Shown here one piece after another: positions 54,460 to 63,129 of a DNA stretch of 64,000 nucleotides. The notes beneath the pieces were generated by a model. The model was not told where the DNA came from and ran no database searches. It was given only the letters and a program-made list of their open reading frames with translations. Source of the stretch: an uncultured Muribaculaceae bacterium (lineage in GTDB: Bacteria > Bacteroidota > Bacteroidia > Bacteroidales > Muribaculaceae); contig CAKTFH010000005.1 in NCBI GenBank assembly GCA_934555895.1, forward strand, positions 1-64,000, written 5' to 3'. Positions within the stretch are counted from its first letter, which is position 1. Each line of letters begins with the position of its first letter. The position numbers and the translations under genes are program-made.

Positions 54460-55386
54460 ATGAAACTCATGAAAAAAAGAACGTGTATTCTCGCCGCCGT
54501 CGCCGCGCTGTGCTTCGTATCGGGCTTTGCCCAGGCACGCAAAGGCCTGCGCATCAATGAGGTGATGGTGGTGAACGAGACCAATTTAGTGGATGACTAC
54601 GGCAATCACGGAGCATGGATAGAGCTTTTCAACAGCAACTTCGCTCCGCTCCAGATTTCCAATGTCTTCCTTACCACCGACTCCACCAAGCCCAAGATGT
54701 ATCCAGTCCCTCTGGGAGATGAGAAGACTAAAATCGGCAAACGCCAGCATGTGCTCTTCTGGGCCGACGGCATGCCCTCGCGCGGCACATTCCACACCAG
54801 CCTGATACTCGACGCCACACAGCCCAACTGGATTGGTGTGTATGATGCAGACGGCATCACGCTCATCGACTCGGTGACTGTGCCCGTAATCGCGGCTAAC
54901 TCCAGCTATGCCCGCCGTGAAGACGGCAAAGGCACCGGCGCGGAGGCCTGGATGGTTCGCGACGGTTCGGAAGGGAGCCACATCACTCCCTCGAGCGCCA
55001 ATGTGATAAAAGACACCAACCACAAGGTAGACATGTTCCATGAAATCGACAAAAACGGTTTCGGCATGACCCTAACAGCCATGGGCGTGGTATTTTCAGC
55101 ACTGCTGCTGCTCTGCATCTGCTTCTACATCATCAACCGCATAGGCGCTTCACGCCTTCAGCGTAACAAGATGGAAGCTCACGGCATCAGCCCCGTCAAC
55201 ACATCGGCCAAGGAGCGTCCCGACGGCGACACCGGCGAGGTGATAGCGGCCATCTGCATGGCCCTCAACGAGCACCTCAACGCCCACGACCTCGAGAGCA
55301 CCATCCTCACCATCAACCGCGGACGCAAGACCTATTCACCCTGGAACTCCCACATCTACACTCTTCGTCAGAATCCCAGGAGGTAA
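54460..55386 (+). CDS. Lamin-tail domain / OadG-like gamma(delta) subunit
   Basis: 308 residues combining two parts. After a signal peptide ('TCILAAVAALCFVSGFAQA') comes a lamin-tail domain (about 30-165: 'RINEVMVVNETNLVDDYGNH' then 'GAWIELFN'). Next is an OadG-type segment: helix 'MTLTAMGVVFSALLLLCICF' (about 201-220) and a cytoplasmic part with 'EVIAAICMALNEHLN'. OadG-like subunits hold the decarboxylase at the membrane. Here the lamin-tail part would sit in the periplasm. Bacteroidetes are known to have such enlarged gamma subunits; the role of the extra domain is unknown. Confidence 0.85.
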   Translation: MKLMKKRTCILAAVAALCFVSGFAQARKGLRINEVMVVNETNLVDDYGNHGAWIELFNSNFAPLQISNVFLTTDSTKPKMYPVPLGDEKTKIGKRQHVLFWADGMPSRGTFHTSLILDATQPNWIGVYDADGITLIDSVTVPVIAANSSYARREDGKGTGAEAWMVRDGSEGSHITPSSANVIKDTNHKVDMFHEIDKNGFGMTLTAMGVVFSALLLLCICFYIINRIGASRLQRNKMEAHGISPVNTSAKERPDGDTGEVIAAICMALNEHLNAHDLESTILTINRGRKTYSPWNSHIYTLRQNPRR

Positions 55387-55437
55387 GTCTCACGCCAATC
55401 AAACTCACCCATACCAAACAATAGAAAAAGTACACCC

Positions 55438-55878
55438 ATGAAAGAGTACAAATATAAAATCAACGGAACCGTCTACAAAGTAGCCATCGGTGATATCGAC
55501 CACGGCGTGGCCGAAGTGGAGGTGAACGGCACTCCCTACAAAGTGGAACTCGAGCAGAAAGCCGCACCCACAGTGAAAGTGACAACCCCTCGCCCTGCTG
55601 CCGCTCCGCGCACAGCCGCCGGAGAGAAAGTGATAGCCAAACCCGCTGTGAAACCCGCAGCAGGCGGCACACCCGTCAAGGCACCTCTGCCCGGCGTGGT
55701 GCTCGACATCAATGTGACAGTTGGCCAGGAGGTAAAGGCCGCCGACACAGTTGTGACCCTCGAGGCCATGAAGATGGAGAACGCCATCAAAGCCGGTGTA
55801 GACGGCAAAGTGGCTTCGATTTCTGTGAACAAGGGCGATTCAGTGCTCGAAGGAACTGTTCTCATCACCATCGCATAA
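55438..55878 (+). CDS. Biotin carboxyl carrier subunit of methylmalonyl-CoA decarboxylase
   Basis: 146 residues: a short N-terminal domain ('YKYKINGTVYKVAIGDIDHG'), a flexible Ala/Pro/Lys-rich linker (about 40-80) and the biotinyl domain with 'VTLEAMKMENAIKAG', in which the Lys between the two Met is biotinylated. It shuttles CO2 from MmdA to the membrane beta subunit. It lies 51 bases after the OadG-like gene and 12 before the beta subunit. Its biotin could come from the bio genes at 44-47 kb. Confidence 0.95.
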   Translation: MKEYKYKINGTVYKVAIGDIDHGVAEVEVNGTPYKVELEQKAAPTVKVTTPRPAAAPRTAAGEKVIAKPAVKPAAGGTPVKAPLPGVVLDINVTVGQEVKAADTVVTLEAMKMENAIKAGVDGKVASISVNKGDSVLEGTVLITIA

Positions 55879-55890
55879 AGCACTGCCGCT

Positions 55891-57048
55891 ATGGATTTCG
55901 GACAATTTCTTTTGCAGAACCTCACCGAGTTCTGGCACCTGACAGGCTTCTACAACGCCACCTGGCAGCATTTCGTGATGCTGGGTGTGGGCCTGTTCTT
56001 CATATGGCTTGCCATCAAGAAAGATTTCGAGCCGATGCTTCTCGTGCCCATAGGCTTCGGTATGCTTATCGGCAACGTACCTTTCAACACCGAGGCCGGC
56101 CTTGAGATCGGCATCTATGAGGAGGGTTCCGTGCTCAATATCCTCTACAATGGTGTGAGCGCCGGATGGTATCCTCCGCTGATTTTCCTCGGCATCGGCG
56201 CCATGACCGACTTCACCGCGCTGATAGCCAATCCTAAACTGATGCTTATCGGAGCCGCCGCCCAGTTCGGCATCTTCGGTGCCTACATGGTGGCGCTAGC
56301 CCTCGGCTTCATGCCCGACCAGGCAGGTGCCATAGCCATCATCGGTGGCGCCGACGGCCCCACAGCCATCTTCCTTTCGTCGAAACTCGCACCAAACCTC
56401 ATGGGCGCCATCGCCGTATCGGCCTACTCCTACATGGCTCTCGTGCCCGTGATTCAGCCGCCGCTGATGCGCCTGCTCACCACCAAACACGAGCGCGTGA
56501 TAAAGATGAAACCCGCCCGTGCCGTGGCACAGAGCGAGAAAATCATCTTCCCCATCGTGGGCATGCTTCTCACCTGCTTCGTGGTGCCTTCGGGTCTTCC
56601 CCTGCTCGGCATGCTCTTCTTCGGCAACCTGCTGCGTGAGTGCGGCGTGACCAACCGTCTGGCCAAGACAGCGTCAAATGCCCTCACCGACATCGTCACC
56701 ATCCTTCTGGGTATGACGGTGGGTGCATCCACTCAGGCAAGCTCGTTCCTCACCAAGGAGACCATCTTCATCTTCGCCCTCGGTTTCATGGCGTTCATCA
56801 TCGCCAGCGCATCAGGTGTGATATTCGTGAAGCTCTTCAACCTGGTTCTCCCCAAGAGCAAGAAAATCAACCCGCTCATCGGCAACGCCGGAGTATCGGC
56901 AGTGCCCATGTCGGCCCGTATCTCCAACAACCTCGGTTTGGAGTACGACCCCTCCAACTATCTGCTCATGCATGCCATGGGCCCGAACGTAGCCGGTGTA
57001 ATCGGCTCGGCCGTGGCAGCCGGTGCCCTCCTGGGCTTCCTCGCCTGA
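55891..57048 (+). CDS. mmdB: Na+-translocating decarboxylase beta subunit
   Basis: 385 residues, with 9-11 membrane helices. 'PPLIFLGIGAMTDFTALIAN' with its Asp, 'GGADGPTAIFLSSKLAPNLM', 'SYMALVPVIQPPLMRLLTTK' and 'MSARISNNLGLEYDPSNYLL' are hallmarks of the OadB/MmdB/GcdB family. It decarboxylates carboxybiotin and exports Na+, saving the decarboxylation energy as a sodium gradient. It is the last gene of the operon; a strong terminator follows 22 bases on. Confidence 0.97.
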   Translation: MDFGQFLLQNLTEFWHLTGFYNATWQHFVMLGVGLFFIWLAIKKDFEPMLLVPIGFGMLIGNVPFNTEAGLEIGIYEEGSVLNILYNGVSAGWYPPLIFLGIGAMTDFTALIANPKLMLIGAAAQFGIFGAYMVALALGFMPDQAGAIAIIGGADGPTAIFLSSKLAPNLMGAIAVSAYSYMALVPVIQPPLMRLLTTKHERVIKMKPARAVAQSEKIIFPIVGMLLTCFVVPSGLPLLGMLFFGNLLRECGVTNRLAKTASNALTDIVTILLGMTVGASTQASSFLTKETIFIFALGFMAFIIASASGVIFVKLFNLVLPKSKKINPLIGNAGVSAVPMSARISNNLGLEYDPSNYLLMHAMGPNVAGVIGSAVAAGALLGFLA

Positions 57049-57070
57049 TAGACCTATCCCATCATAAAAA

Positions 57071-57109
57071 CGGTGCGCTCCCCTTCCCGGCAGCGCACCG
57101 ATTTTTTAT
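57071..57109 (+). terminator. Intrinsic terminator of the mmd operon
   Basis: CGGTGCGCT, 12-base loop, AGCGCACCG, then ATTTTTTATT. Confidence 0.93.
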
Positions 57110-57413
57110 TCCTTTCTAACTTGTATTATTCAAGCCTTATCTTCGTTTATGCATACGGTAGGATACATCCATATGTTATTCACGGTATCAAGAATATCGA
57201 GTAATTAATTGCCCGAAAAACTGGTTTCTGATTGTGCAATTTTTTGCGATTCACGAATTAGAAACTGCATTGGGCGGAAACAGTATCTAAAGATTCAGAA
57301 CGTATCAATATAAAAGAAGAGCGGAGAAGCCGGGAGGGCTAATCCGCTCTTTTTATGGTTGCAAGACCCGGTGCACGAGGTGCACACGTTAAAAAGGAGT
57401 CTTCGGGAATGTC
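57110..57413. other. Convergent intergenic region
   Basis: Between the mmd terminator and the end of rplT. Apart from the terminator at 57318-57355 I see no gene, repeat or RNA in it. Confidence 0.6.
57318..57355. terminator. Terminator at the end of the thrS-infC-rpmI-rplT operon
   Basis: AGAGCGGA (57318-57325) pairs with TCCGCTCT (57343-57350). TTTTTA follows on the plus strand and TCTTTTATA on the minus strand, so it can work both ways. It lies 59 bases past the rplT stop. Confidence 0.8.
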
Positions 57414-57764
57414 TTAGGCGTTCTTCACTTTGTCAACCACGGCCTTGAAGGCTTCGGGGTTGTTGAGCGCGAGGTCGGCGAGCACCTTGCGGTTGATCTC
57501 GATGCCTGCCTTATGGATGAGGCCCATGAGCTTGCTGTAGGAGAGGTCCTCGGTGCGGGCTGCAGCGTTGATACGCTGAATCCACAGTGCGCGGAAGTTG
57601 CGCTTTTTGTTCTTACGGTCGCGGTAAGCGTAGGTAAGACCTTTTTCCCAGGTGTTTTTGGCAACGGTCCACACATTGCGGCGGCATCCGAAGTAACCAC
57701 GGGTGAGTTTGAGGATTTTCTTTCTGCGAGCTCTGGAAGCTACGTGATTTACTGATCTTGGCAT
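57414..57764 (-). CDS. rplT: 50S ribosomal protein L20
   Basis: 116 residues, full length. '[20 protein letters not shown]' and '[18 protein letters not shown]', then '[16 protein letters not shown]', are the L20 landmarks. L20 binds 23S rRNA early in assembly and in other bacteria represses its own operon. The 130-base gap after rpmI contains a GCTCGG...CCGAGC stem that could take part in such control. Confidence 0.98.
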   Translation of the reverse strand: MPRSVNHVASRARRKKILKLTRGYFGCRRNVWTVAKNTWEKGLTYAYRDRKNKKRNFRALWIQRINAAARTEDLSYSKLMGLIHKAGIEINRKVLADLALNNPEAFKAVVDKVKNA

Positions 57765-57894
57765 TTCTGTTCGATTTTTTGATTGTGAGCGGCTCGGACT
57801 GGGTGATTAATTTAGTTTTGCCGAGCACTTGATGCTACACATTCGGTTAATGAAAATGTTGTGAAATGATGTTGGAAAGCTGCTTATGCAAGGC

Positions 57895-58092
57895 TTAGCG
57901 AAGACCGAGCAGCGATTTTACCTGACGCTCGTCCACGTGGTCAACAGTACCGAAGTGGGTGAGGTTGCGTTTCTGCTTCTTGGTTTTCTTTGTCAGGATG
58001 TGGCTTTTGAAAGCGTGCTTTCTCTTGATTTTTCCTGATCCGGTAAGGGTGAACCTTTTTTTGGCACCGGAGTTGGTTTTCATCTTTGGCAT
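57895..58092 (-). CDS. rpmI: 50S ribosomal protein L35
   Basis: 65 residues. '[20 protein letters not shown]' and '[20 protein letters not shown]' are nearly invariant in L35. It lies between infC and rplT as in most bacteria. The 117-base leader contains the stem GCCGGG-AGCC-CCCGGC (58180-58195 read on the plus strand), a candidate for L20-dependent control. Confidence 0.98.
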   Translation of the reverse strand: MPKMKTNSGAKKRFTLTGSGKIKRKHAFKSHILTKKTKKQKRNLTHFGTVDHVDERQVKSLLGLR

Positions 58093-58179
58093 TTTTGTAA
58101 ATGTATTTAAGTGATACTTATATGATTATTGCCGCAGCCATAGAGGGCGACAGATAATTCCTTGAGTTTGGAGGCTTAG

Positions 58180-58195
58180 GCCGGGAGCCCCCGGC
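58180..58195 (-). promoter_or_regulatory. Hairpin in the rpmI leader, possible L20 target
   Basis: GCCGGG and CCCGGC around a four-base loop, 14 bases past the infC stop and 88 bases before rpmI. In other phyla L20 represses rpmI-rplT by binding the leader. Whether this stem is part of such a site cannot be decided by eye. Confidence 0.3.
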
Positions 58196-58209
58196 GCCAC
58201 GGAGTGTTG

Positions 58210-58959
58210 TCATGCCTTTTTCTTGGGCGAGAGCATGATGGTCATGCGCTTACCCTCGAGCAGGGGCATCTGCTCTACTTTTCCAAGGTCCTCGAGGTCG
58301 TTGGCGAAACGGAGGAGAAGCACCTCGCCCTGCTCCTTGAAGAGGATTGAGCGGCCTTTGAAGAACACGTAGGCCTTAACTTTCGAACCTTCCTGCAGGA
58401 AACTCTGGGCATGCTTAAGCTTGAAGTTGTAGTCGTGGTCGTCGGTCTGCGGACCGAAACGAATCTCCTTCACCACCACCTTGGTGGCCTTGGCCTTCTG
58501 CTCCTTAGCGCGTTTCTTCTGCTGATAGAGGAACTTGGAGTAGTCAAGTATCTTGCACACAGGGGGCTGGGCAGTGGGAGAGATTTCCACGAGGTCGAGC
58601 TCGAGCTCGTCGGCCATCTTCAGAGCCTGCTGTATGGGGTAGATGCCGTTTTCAACATTGTCGCCCACTACACGCACCTCGCGGGCACGGATGCGGTCGT
58701 TGATTGCATACGGCTCCTCTTTGCGGGGAGGACGCGGACCCTGGAAGGGGGGACGCGGACCTGCCGTACGAGGGCCGGAGAAACCTCCGGGACGCGGACC
58801 GCCGAAGCCACCCGGACGGGGGGCGCCTGCGGGACGGGGAGCGCCTGCTCCCTGAGGACGGGGTGCTCCGGAACCCTGGGGGTGCGAAGCGCCTGAATTG
58901 CTGTGCGAAGCGGAGTTGCCTGGGCGTGGTGCGCCCGAATGCTGGGGTTTTCTATCCAT
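58210..58959 (-). CDS. infC: Translation initiation factor IF-3 with Gly/Pro/Arg-rich extension
   Basis: 249 residues, against about 170-200 in relatives. IF-3 proper starts near residue 84: '[16 protein letters not shown]', '[20 protein letters not shown]', '[20 protein letters not shown]' and the closing '[15 protein letters not shown]'. Before it are about 80 residues of low complexity (repeats of [19 protein letters not shown]) opened by ATG 58959. No other ATG, GTG or TTG lies between this start and the core, so the extension is real or the core would need a rare start such as AUU. IF-3 binds the 30S subunit and checks the start codon. 46 bases after thrS. Confidence 0.95.
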   Translation of the reverse strand: MDRKPQHSGAPRPGNSASHSNSGASHPQGSGAPRPQGAGAPRPAGAPRPGGFGGPRPGGFSGPRTAGPRPPFQGPRPPRKEEPYAINDRIRAREVRVVGDNVENGIYPIQQALKMADELELDLVEISPTAQPPVCKILDYSKFLYQQKKRAKEQKAKATKVVVKEIRFGPQTDDHDYNFKLKHAQSFLQEGSKVKAYVFFKGRSILFKEQGEVLLLRFANDLEDLGKVEQMPLLEGKRMTIMLSPKKKA

Positions 58960-59005
58960 TCAGTAGGTTGAGGAAATTCTCGTTTGTTCTTGTATTACGT
59001 GTTTT

Positions 59006-60937
59006 TTATTCGAGGTTTTTCACCTTTTCGGCGATTTCAGCTGCAAAGGTAGCAATTTTCATCGTACCTTTATCGCCTTCGCCCTGTTTTCTTACAGAAA
59101 CTTCACCGTTTTCGGCTTCTTTTTCGCCTACAATGAGCATGTAGGGTATGCGCTTGAGCTCGTTGTCACGGATTTTACGGCCGATTTTCTCGTTGCGGTC
59201 GTCGACTGTCACACGCACATCGGCTTCACCGAGCTGGCGGGCCACCTCATATGCGTAGTCGTTGAATTTCTCCGAGATAGGGAGCACGATGGCCTGGTCG
59301 GGGGCGAGCCACAAGGGGAACTTACCGGCGGTGTGCTCAAGCAGCACTGCCACGAAACGCTCGAGCGAGCCGAAGGGAGCGCGGTGAATCATCACGGGAC
59401 GGTGCTTCTGATTGTCGGCGCCGGTATACTCGAGCTGGAAGCGCTCAGGCAGGTTGTAATCCACCTGAATTGTGCCAAGCTGCCAGCGACGACCGATGGC
59501 ATCCTTCACCATGAAGTCGAGTTTCGGGCCGTAGAAGGCAGCCTCGCCAAGCTCTTTGCGGGCTTTGAGGCCCTTCTCCTCGCAGGCCTCGATGATGGCA
59601 GTCTCGGCGAGATGCCAGTTTTCATCGGAACCGATGTATTTCTGCTTGTTCTTGGGGTCGCGGAGCGAAATCTGTGCCTCGTAGTTGTCGAAGTTGAGCG
59701 CCTTGAAGATGTAGAAGATGATGTCCATCACCTTGAGGAACTCATCTTTAATCTGCTCGGGAGCGCAGAAGATGTGGGCGTCGTCCTGAGTAAAGCCGCG
59801 CACGCGGGTGAGGCCGTGGAGCTCGCCGGTCTGCTCATAGCGGTAAACCGTGCCGAACTCGGCCAGACGCAGAGGCAGCTCGCGGTAAGAGCGGGGTGCT
59901 GCCTTGAAAATCTCGCAGTGGTGAGGGCAGTTCATAGGTTTGAGCATGTACTCCTCGCCTTCCTGTGGGGTGTGGATGGGCTGGAACGAGTCCTTGCCAT
60001 ATTTTGCATAGTGGCCCGAGGTGACATAGAGCATCTTGTTGCCTATGTGGGGGGTAATCACCTGCAGATAGCCGTACTTTTTCTGAATTTTGCGGAGGAA
60101 CTGCTCCAGACGGTCGCGCAGAGCGGCGCCTTTCGGGAGCCAGAGAGGCAGACCTGCACCTACATTGGTCGAGAAGGCGAAAAGCTCCATCTCCTTACCG
60201 AGCTTGCGGTGGTCGCGCTTCTTTGCCTCCTCGAGGAGAGCCAGATACTCGTCGAGCATCTTTTTCTTAGGGAAAGTGATGCCGTAGACACGCACAAGCT
60301 GGTTGCGCTTCTCGTCGCCGCGCCAATATGCGCCGGCAAGGCTCATCACCTTGGCTGCTTTGATGACGCCTGTGGAGGGGATATGCGGGCCGCGGCACAG
60401 GTCGGTGAAGTTGCCCTGTGTGTAGGTGGTGATGTGGCCATCCTCCAGTTCGGAGATAAGCTCGCACTTGTACTCCTCGCCGCGGTCGCCGAACTGTTTG
60501 AGGGCGTCAGCCTTGGCAATGTCGGCACGCACGATCTTCTCGTCGCGACGAGCGAGCTCGAGCATCTTTGCCTCGATAGCGGGGAAATCAGCCGATGTGA
60601 TATTGTGACCGTTGGGGTCTATATCGTAATAGAAACCGTTTTCAATGGCGGGGCCGATGCCGAATTTCACGCCGGGGAAGAGCTCCTGGAGAGCTTCTGC
60701 CAACAGGTGGGCCGAGCTGTGCCAGAATGCATGCTTGCCTTCGGGGTCATCCCACTTGAAAAGACGGAGAGTGGCGTCGGAGTCGATAGGACGGGTAAGG
60801 TCCCATTCCTGTTCGTTGACCTCAGCGGCCAGCACTTCACGCGCCAGCTGAGGCGAGAGGCTGTGTGCAATCTCCAGCGGAGTGACACCTGCCTCAAACT
60901 GCTTTACCGAATTGTCGGGAAATGTAATGTTTATCAT
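59006..60937 (-). CDS. thrS: Threonyl-tRNA synthetase
   Basis: 643 residues from ATG 60937; a TTG seven codons upstream would run into the leader hairpin spacing and is less likely. Domains in order: TGS ('[20 protein letters not shown]'), editing domain ('[20 protein letters not shown]' with HxxxH), class II core ('[13 protein letters not shown]', '[18 protein letters not shown]', '[17 protein letters not shown]') and the anticodon-binding C-terminus. It charges tRNA-Thr and corrects Ser mischarging. The leader has two hairpins, one with an anticodon-like UGU loop, pointing to translational autoregulation. Confidence 0.97.
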   Translation of the reverse strand: MINITFPDNSVKQFEAGVTPLEIAHSLSPQLAREVLAAEVNEQEWDLTRPIDSDATLRLFKWDDPEGKHAFWHSSAHLLAEALQELFPGVKFGIGPAIENGFYYDIDPNGHNITSADFPAIEAKMLELARRDEKIVRADIAKADALKQFGDRGEEYKCELISELEDGHITTYTQGNFTDLCRGPHIPSTGVIKAAKVMSLAGAYWRGDEKRNQLVRVYGITFPKKKMLDEYLALLEEAKKRDHRKLGKEMELFAFSTNVGAGLPLWLPKGAALRDRLEQFLRKIQKKYGYLQVITPHIGNKMLYVTSGHYAKYGKDSFQPIHTPQEGEEYMLKPMNCPHHCEIFKAAPRSYRELPLRLAEFGTVYRYEQTGELHGLTRVRGFTQDDAHIFCAPEQIKDEFLKVMDIIFYIFKALNFDNYEAQISLRDPKNKQKYIGSDENWHLAETAIIEACEEKGLKARKELGEAAFYGPKLDFMVKDAIGRRWQLGTIQVDYNLPERFQLEYTGADNQKHRPVMIHRAPFGSLERFVAVLLEHTAGKFPLWLAPDQAIVLPISEKFNDYAYEVARQLGEADVRVTVDDRNEKIGRKIRDNELKRIPYMLIVGEKEAENGEVSVRKQGEGDKGTMKIATFAAEIAEKVKNLE

Positions 60938-60962
60938 TTCTATGGTTTTGTTTATCAATCAA

Positions 60963-60983
60963 TTGCCACCAACAACGTGGCAA
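60963..60983 (-). promoter_or_regulatory. tRNA-Thr anticodon-like hairpin in the thrS leader
   Basis: On the mRNA, UUGCCAC and GUGGCAA form a 7-bp stem (two more GU pairs are possible) closing the 7-base loop GUUGUUG. Numbered as an anticodon loop, U is at 33 and U-G-U at 34-36, the anticodon of tRNA-Thr(UGU). The loop centre lies 36 bases before the AUG, close to where the E. coli thrS operator carries its own mimic. Confidence 0.55.
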
Positions 60984-61000
60984 CCAAACAACCGCTTTGA

Positions 61001-61023
61001 GGTGCGCTGCCTCGGCAGCCACC
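61001..61023 (-). promoter_or_regulatory. Second hairpin in the thrS leader
   Basis: GGUG-GCUGCC, loop GA, GGCAGC-g-CACC: a 10-bp stem with one bulged G, near the 5' end of the leader. Together with the anticodon-like hairpin it resembles a two-armed operator. Confidence 0.5.
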
Positions 61024-61035
61024 CAAAAAACGCCA

Positions 61036-61043
61036 CAAATTTA
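61036..61043 (-). promoter_or_regulatory. -7 promoter element of the thrS-infC-rpmI-rplT operon
   Basis: On the minus strand TAAATTTG matches TAnnTTTG; the transcript should start near 61030, giving a leader of about 93 bases. Confidence 0.6.
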
Positions 61044-61151
61044 CGAAAAACTTTTGAGATTCACCACATTTGCCCCAAAAGAATAAAGCACCCTCCGTCT
61101 TAAAACTTTTATAAACTAATAAAAATAATCGGAGACGATCGGAAAGAATGA

Positions 61152-61182
61152 TTGCGAGTTAGAAAGCAAAGATGTAACTTTG
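61152..61182 (+). promoter_or_regulatory. Promoter of the P-loop kinase gene
   Basis: TTG (61152-61154), 20 bases, TAACTTTG (61175-61182): a full consensus promoter, 37 bases before ATG 61220. Confidence 0.75.
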
Positions 61183-61219
61183 CGGCAATGCAGACAAGAA
61201 GCCTAATGGATGAAATATT

Positions 61220-61747
61220 ATGGAAGAGAACCTAAAAAAGGCAATAGAGGGAGCGACTGTGGTGATGATGTGCGGGGTGAGCGGTTCGGGAAAAACCACT
61301 ATGGCGCGCCGGATGGAAGCCGATGGTTGGAGACGACTGAGCGCCGACATTGATGTTTGGAACAGGTTTGGAGGCGAATATGCTTCGATGCCTGCGGACA
61401 GTCAGCGGCAAATTTATATGGAAGCAGTGAACTCCATGCTCGAACGAATACCCGAATATGTAAAATCTGGTGAACGGGTTGTGATTGACTCATCAATGTG
61501 CAAACGGACCAAACGCGATGCAGTGCGACACATGTGCGACAACCTCGATGTAAAATGCGCCCTCATCTATACTTCGGCCTCCAGAGAGGAACTGCTGCGC
61601 CGACTTTCATCGCGCCACGGACAAGGACCTGACGATCAGATTGTATCGGAGGCTGAGCTCGACCGTTTCCTATGCAACTTTGAGGCGCCGGAGCCCGACG
61701 AGCATTTCATCCATATTGCGAACAGCAGCGCAGTAACCAAGGCATAG
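61220..61747 (+). CDS. P-loop kinase-like ATPase (AAA_33 type)
   Basis: 175 residues, one small kinase domain. Walker A is GVSGSGKTT at 19-27. 'WRRLSADIDVWNRFGGEY', the acidic 'VVIDSSMCKRTKRDAVRHMC' and 'ALIYTSASREELLRRLSSRH' fit the AAA_33/zeta-toxin-like nucleoside or sugar kinases. No antitoxin is next to it, so a metabolic or RNA-modifying kinase is as likely as a toxin; the substrate is unknown. Its last 112 bases overlap the end of the MFS gene on the other strand. Confidence 0.8.
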   Translation: MEENLKKAIEGATVVMMCGVSGSGKTTMARRMEADGWRRLSADIDVWNRFGGEYASMPADSQRQIYMEAVNSMLERIPEYVKSGERVVIDSSMCKRTKRDAVRHMCDNLDVKCALIYTSASREELLRRLSSRHGQGPDDQIVSEAELDRFLCNFEAPEPDEHFIHIANSSAVTKA

Positions 61748-62949
61748 GCCGCAAACATATACCAGAAACTTTCCCAACCCTCATAGCGCATCTGCGGATT
61801 ATCCTGAGAGAATACCAGAGCATTCACCGCCCCTTGTGCTGCGATGAGTCCAAGTGTGCCACCTACTCCGCTGCTCATGGCCATAAACAATCCCTGTGCA
61901 CCGGCACGGATTGAAGCCGAGGCCATCGAATCGACATACACATTGCCGGCGATATTGAAAAAATCGAAAGCGATTCCATATACAATACCTGAGGCAATTA
62001 GCATCCACAGACCACTGCCGGTGTTGCCCATCCCCATAAACAGAAAACGCAGGCTCCATGCCAATATAGCAATGAGCATAACCGGCCTTATGCCGAACCG
62101 ACGCATACACACCGGTATGAGCAGGAAACATGCAGCCTCGCTCACCTGCGACACGGCAATTACGGCGTTGGCATTGGCTGCTCCCCACGTGTCGGCGAAC
62201 TGTGGCAATGAACCGAACTGACTTATATATACGTTCCCGAATGAGTTTGTCACCTGCAGATCAACACCCACAAGGATACAGAAGAAGAAGAATATGCATG
62301 TCTCCTTTTTCCGAAACATGCCTAGGGCCTCGGTCCATACCGCAGGGCGCTCCCTTCCTCTGCTTCCCGCTGCCATTGCTTCAGGCACCGTCAGCGAATA
62401 TAGCGACGCACCCACGGCAATGACTGCCGCAAGAACAAATTGGTATGCCGATGACTGCAGCCTGAGAAAATTCACGAGGAGCATTCCCATGATAAAGCCG
62501 ATGGTGCCGCACAGACGCACCGTCGGAAAATGTTTACCAACATCGAGTCCGGCGCCACGCAGATTTCTGAATACAAGCGAATTCGACACTCCTATCATAG
62601 GCAGGAAAGATGCCGCGCCGAATATATATAGTGTAAAGAGCGGAAGAAACTCCACCACAACAGCTTTCAACGCATACAGCGCTGCGAGCCCGAACCACAA
62701 TGCTGTCGAAAGACCGCACAGACAGAGCGTGCGACGAGCTCCCAAACGGCTGTCGGATATTAAGCCCACAGCCGCCGGAGTGACCAGCGACAGCACACAC
62801 TGCACTGCATAGAACCAGCTTATATTTCTCGCAAGCCCTATGTGACTCAGAAAATTGCCCATGGAAATCAGATAGCAGCCCCAAACGGCGAACACAAGAA
62901 GCGACATCACCGCAAGCCTCGTCTTGAGCATGGTAGTATTGCTGACCAT
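61636..62949 (-). CDS. MFS transporter, nucleoside:H+ symporter-like
   Basis: 437 residues from ATG 62949; 22 upstream codons are open but would be an odd basic prefix. Twelve membrane helices, starting 'TRLAVMSLLVFAVWGCYLIS' then 'MGNFLSHIGL', then 'DSRLGARRTLCLCG'. The proportions and 'HFPTVRLCGTIGFIMGMLLV' resemble the NupG/XapB nucleoside symporters common in Bacteroidales. The last helix ('AYALVTALLFAIWMK') and a Ser/Lys-rich tail lie inside the overlap with the kinase gene, so both ends are constrained. Confidence 0.85.
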   Translation of the reverse strand: MVSNTTMLKTRLAVMSLLVFAVWGCYLISMGNFLSHIGLARNISWFYAVQCVLSLVTPAAVGLISDSRLGARRTLCLCGLSTALWFGLAALYALKAVVVEFLPLFTLYIFGAASFLPMIGVSNSLVFRNLRGAGLDVGKHFPTVRLCGTIGFIMGMLLVNFLRLQSSAYQFVLAAVIAVGASLYSLTVPEAMAAGSRGRERPAVWTEALGMFRKKETCIFFFFCILVGVDLQVTNSFGNVYISQFGSLPQFADTWGAANANAVIAVSQVSEAACFLLIPVCMRRFGIRPVMLIAILAWSLRFLFMGMGNTGSGLWMLIASGIVYGIAFDFFNIAGNVYVDSMASASIRAGAQGLFMAMSSGVGGTLGLIAAQGAVNALVFSQDNPQMRYEGWESFWYMFAAYALVTALLFAIWMKCSSGSGASKLHRKRSSSASDTI

Positions 62950-63014
62950 AACACCCTTATATTTTTGACAGAATGCAAAATTAGTCAGAAAAACATTCCG
63001 ATGCAACAAGGGCA

Positions 63015-63060
63015 TAAAAAACGGGTGTGCTACGCGGCTGAAACCACATGCACACCCGTT
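63015..63060 (-). terminator. Intrinsic terminator after the lipoprotein gene
   Basis: On the minus strand AACGGGTGTG pairs with CACACCCGTT across 21 bases, followed by TTTTTATG. It separates the clpB-side genes from the MFS gene. Confidence 0.85.
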
Positions 63061-63129
63061 CCCAATTATCTGAAAAAAGCCTGTTGGCTGTTACATGTAG
63101 CCGGGTGACAGTCACTTCCGGCTTACGGC

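Noticed and set aside
59333..61000. A 555-codon open frame on the plus strand opposite thrS
   Set aside because: It mirrors a clear ThrRS gene in a GC-rich stretch, has no known domain and no promoter, and starts inside the thrS gene. A codon-bias artefact.
61220..61747. Zeta-type toxin
   Set aside because: The P-loop protein lacks an epsilon-like antitoxin neighbour; a general kinase is the safer call.
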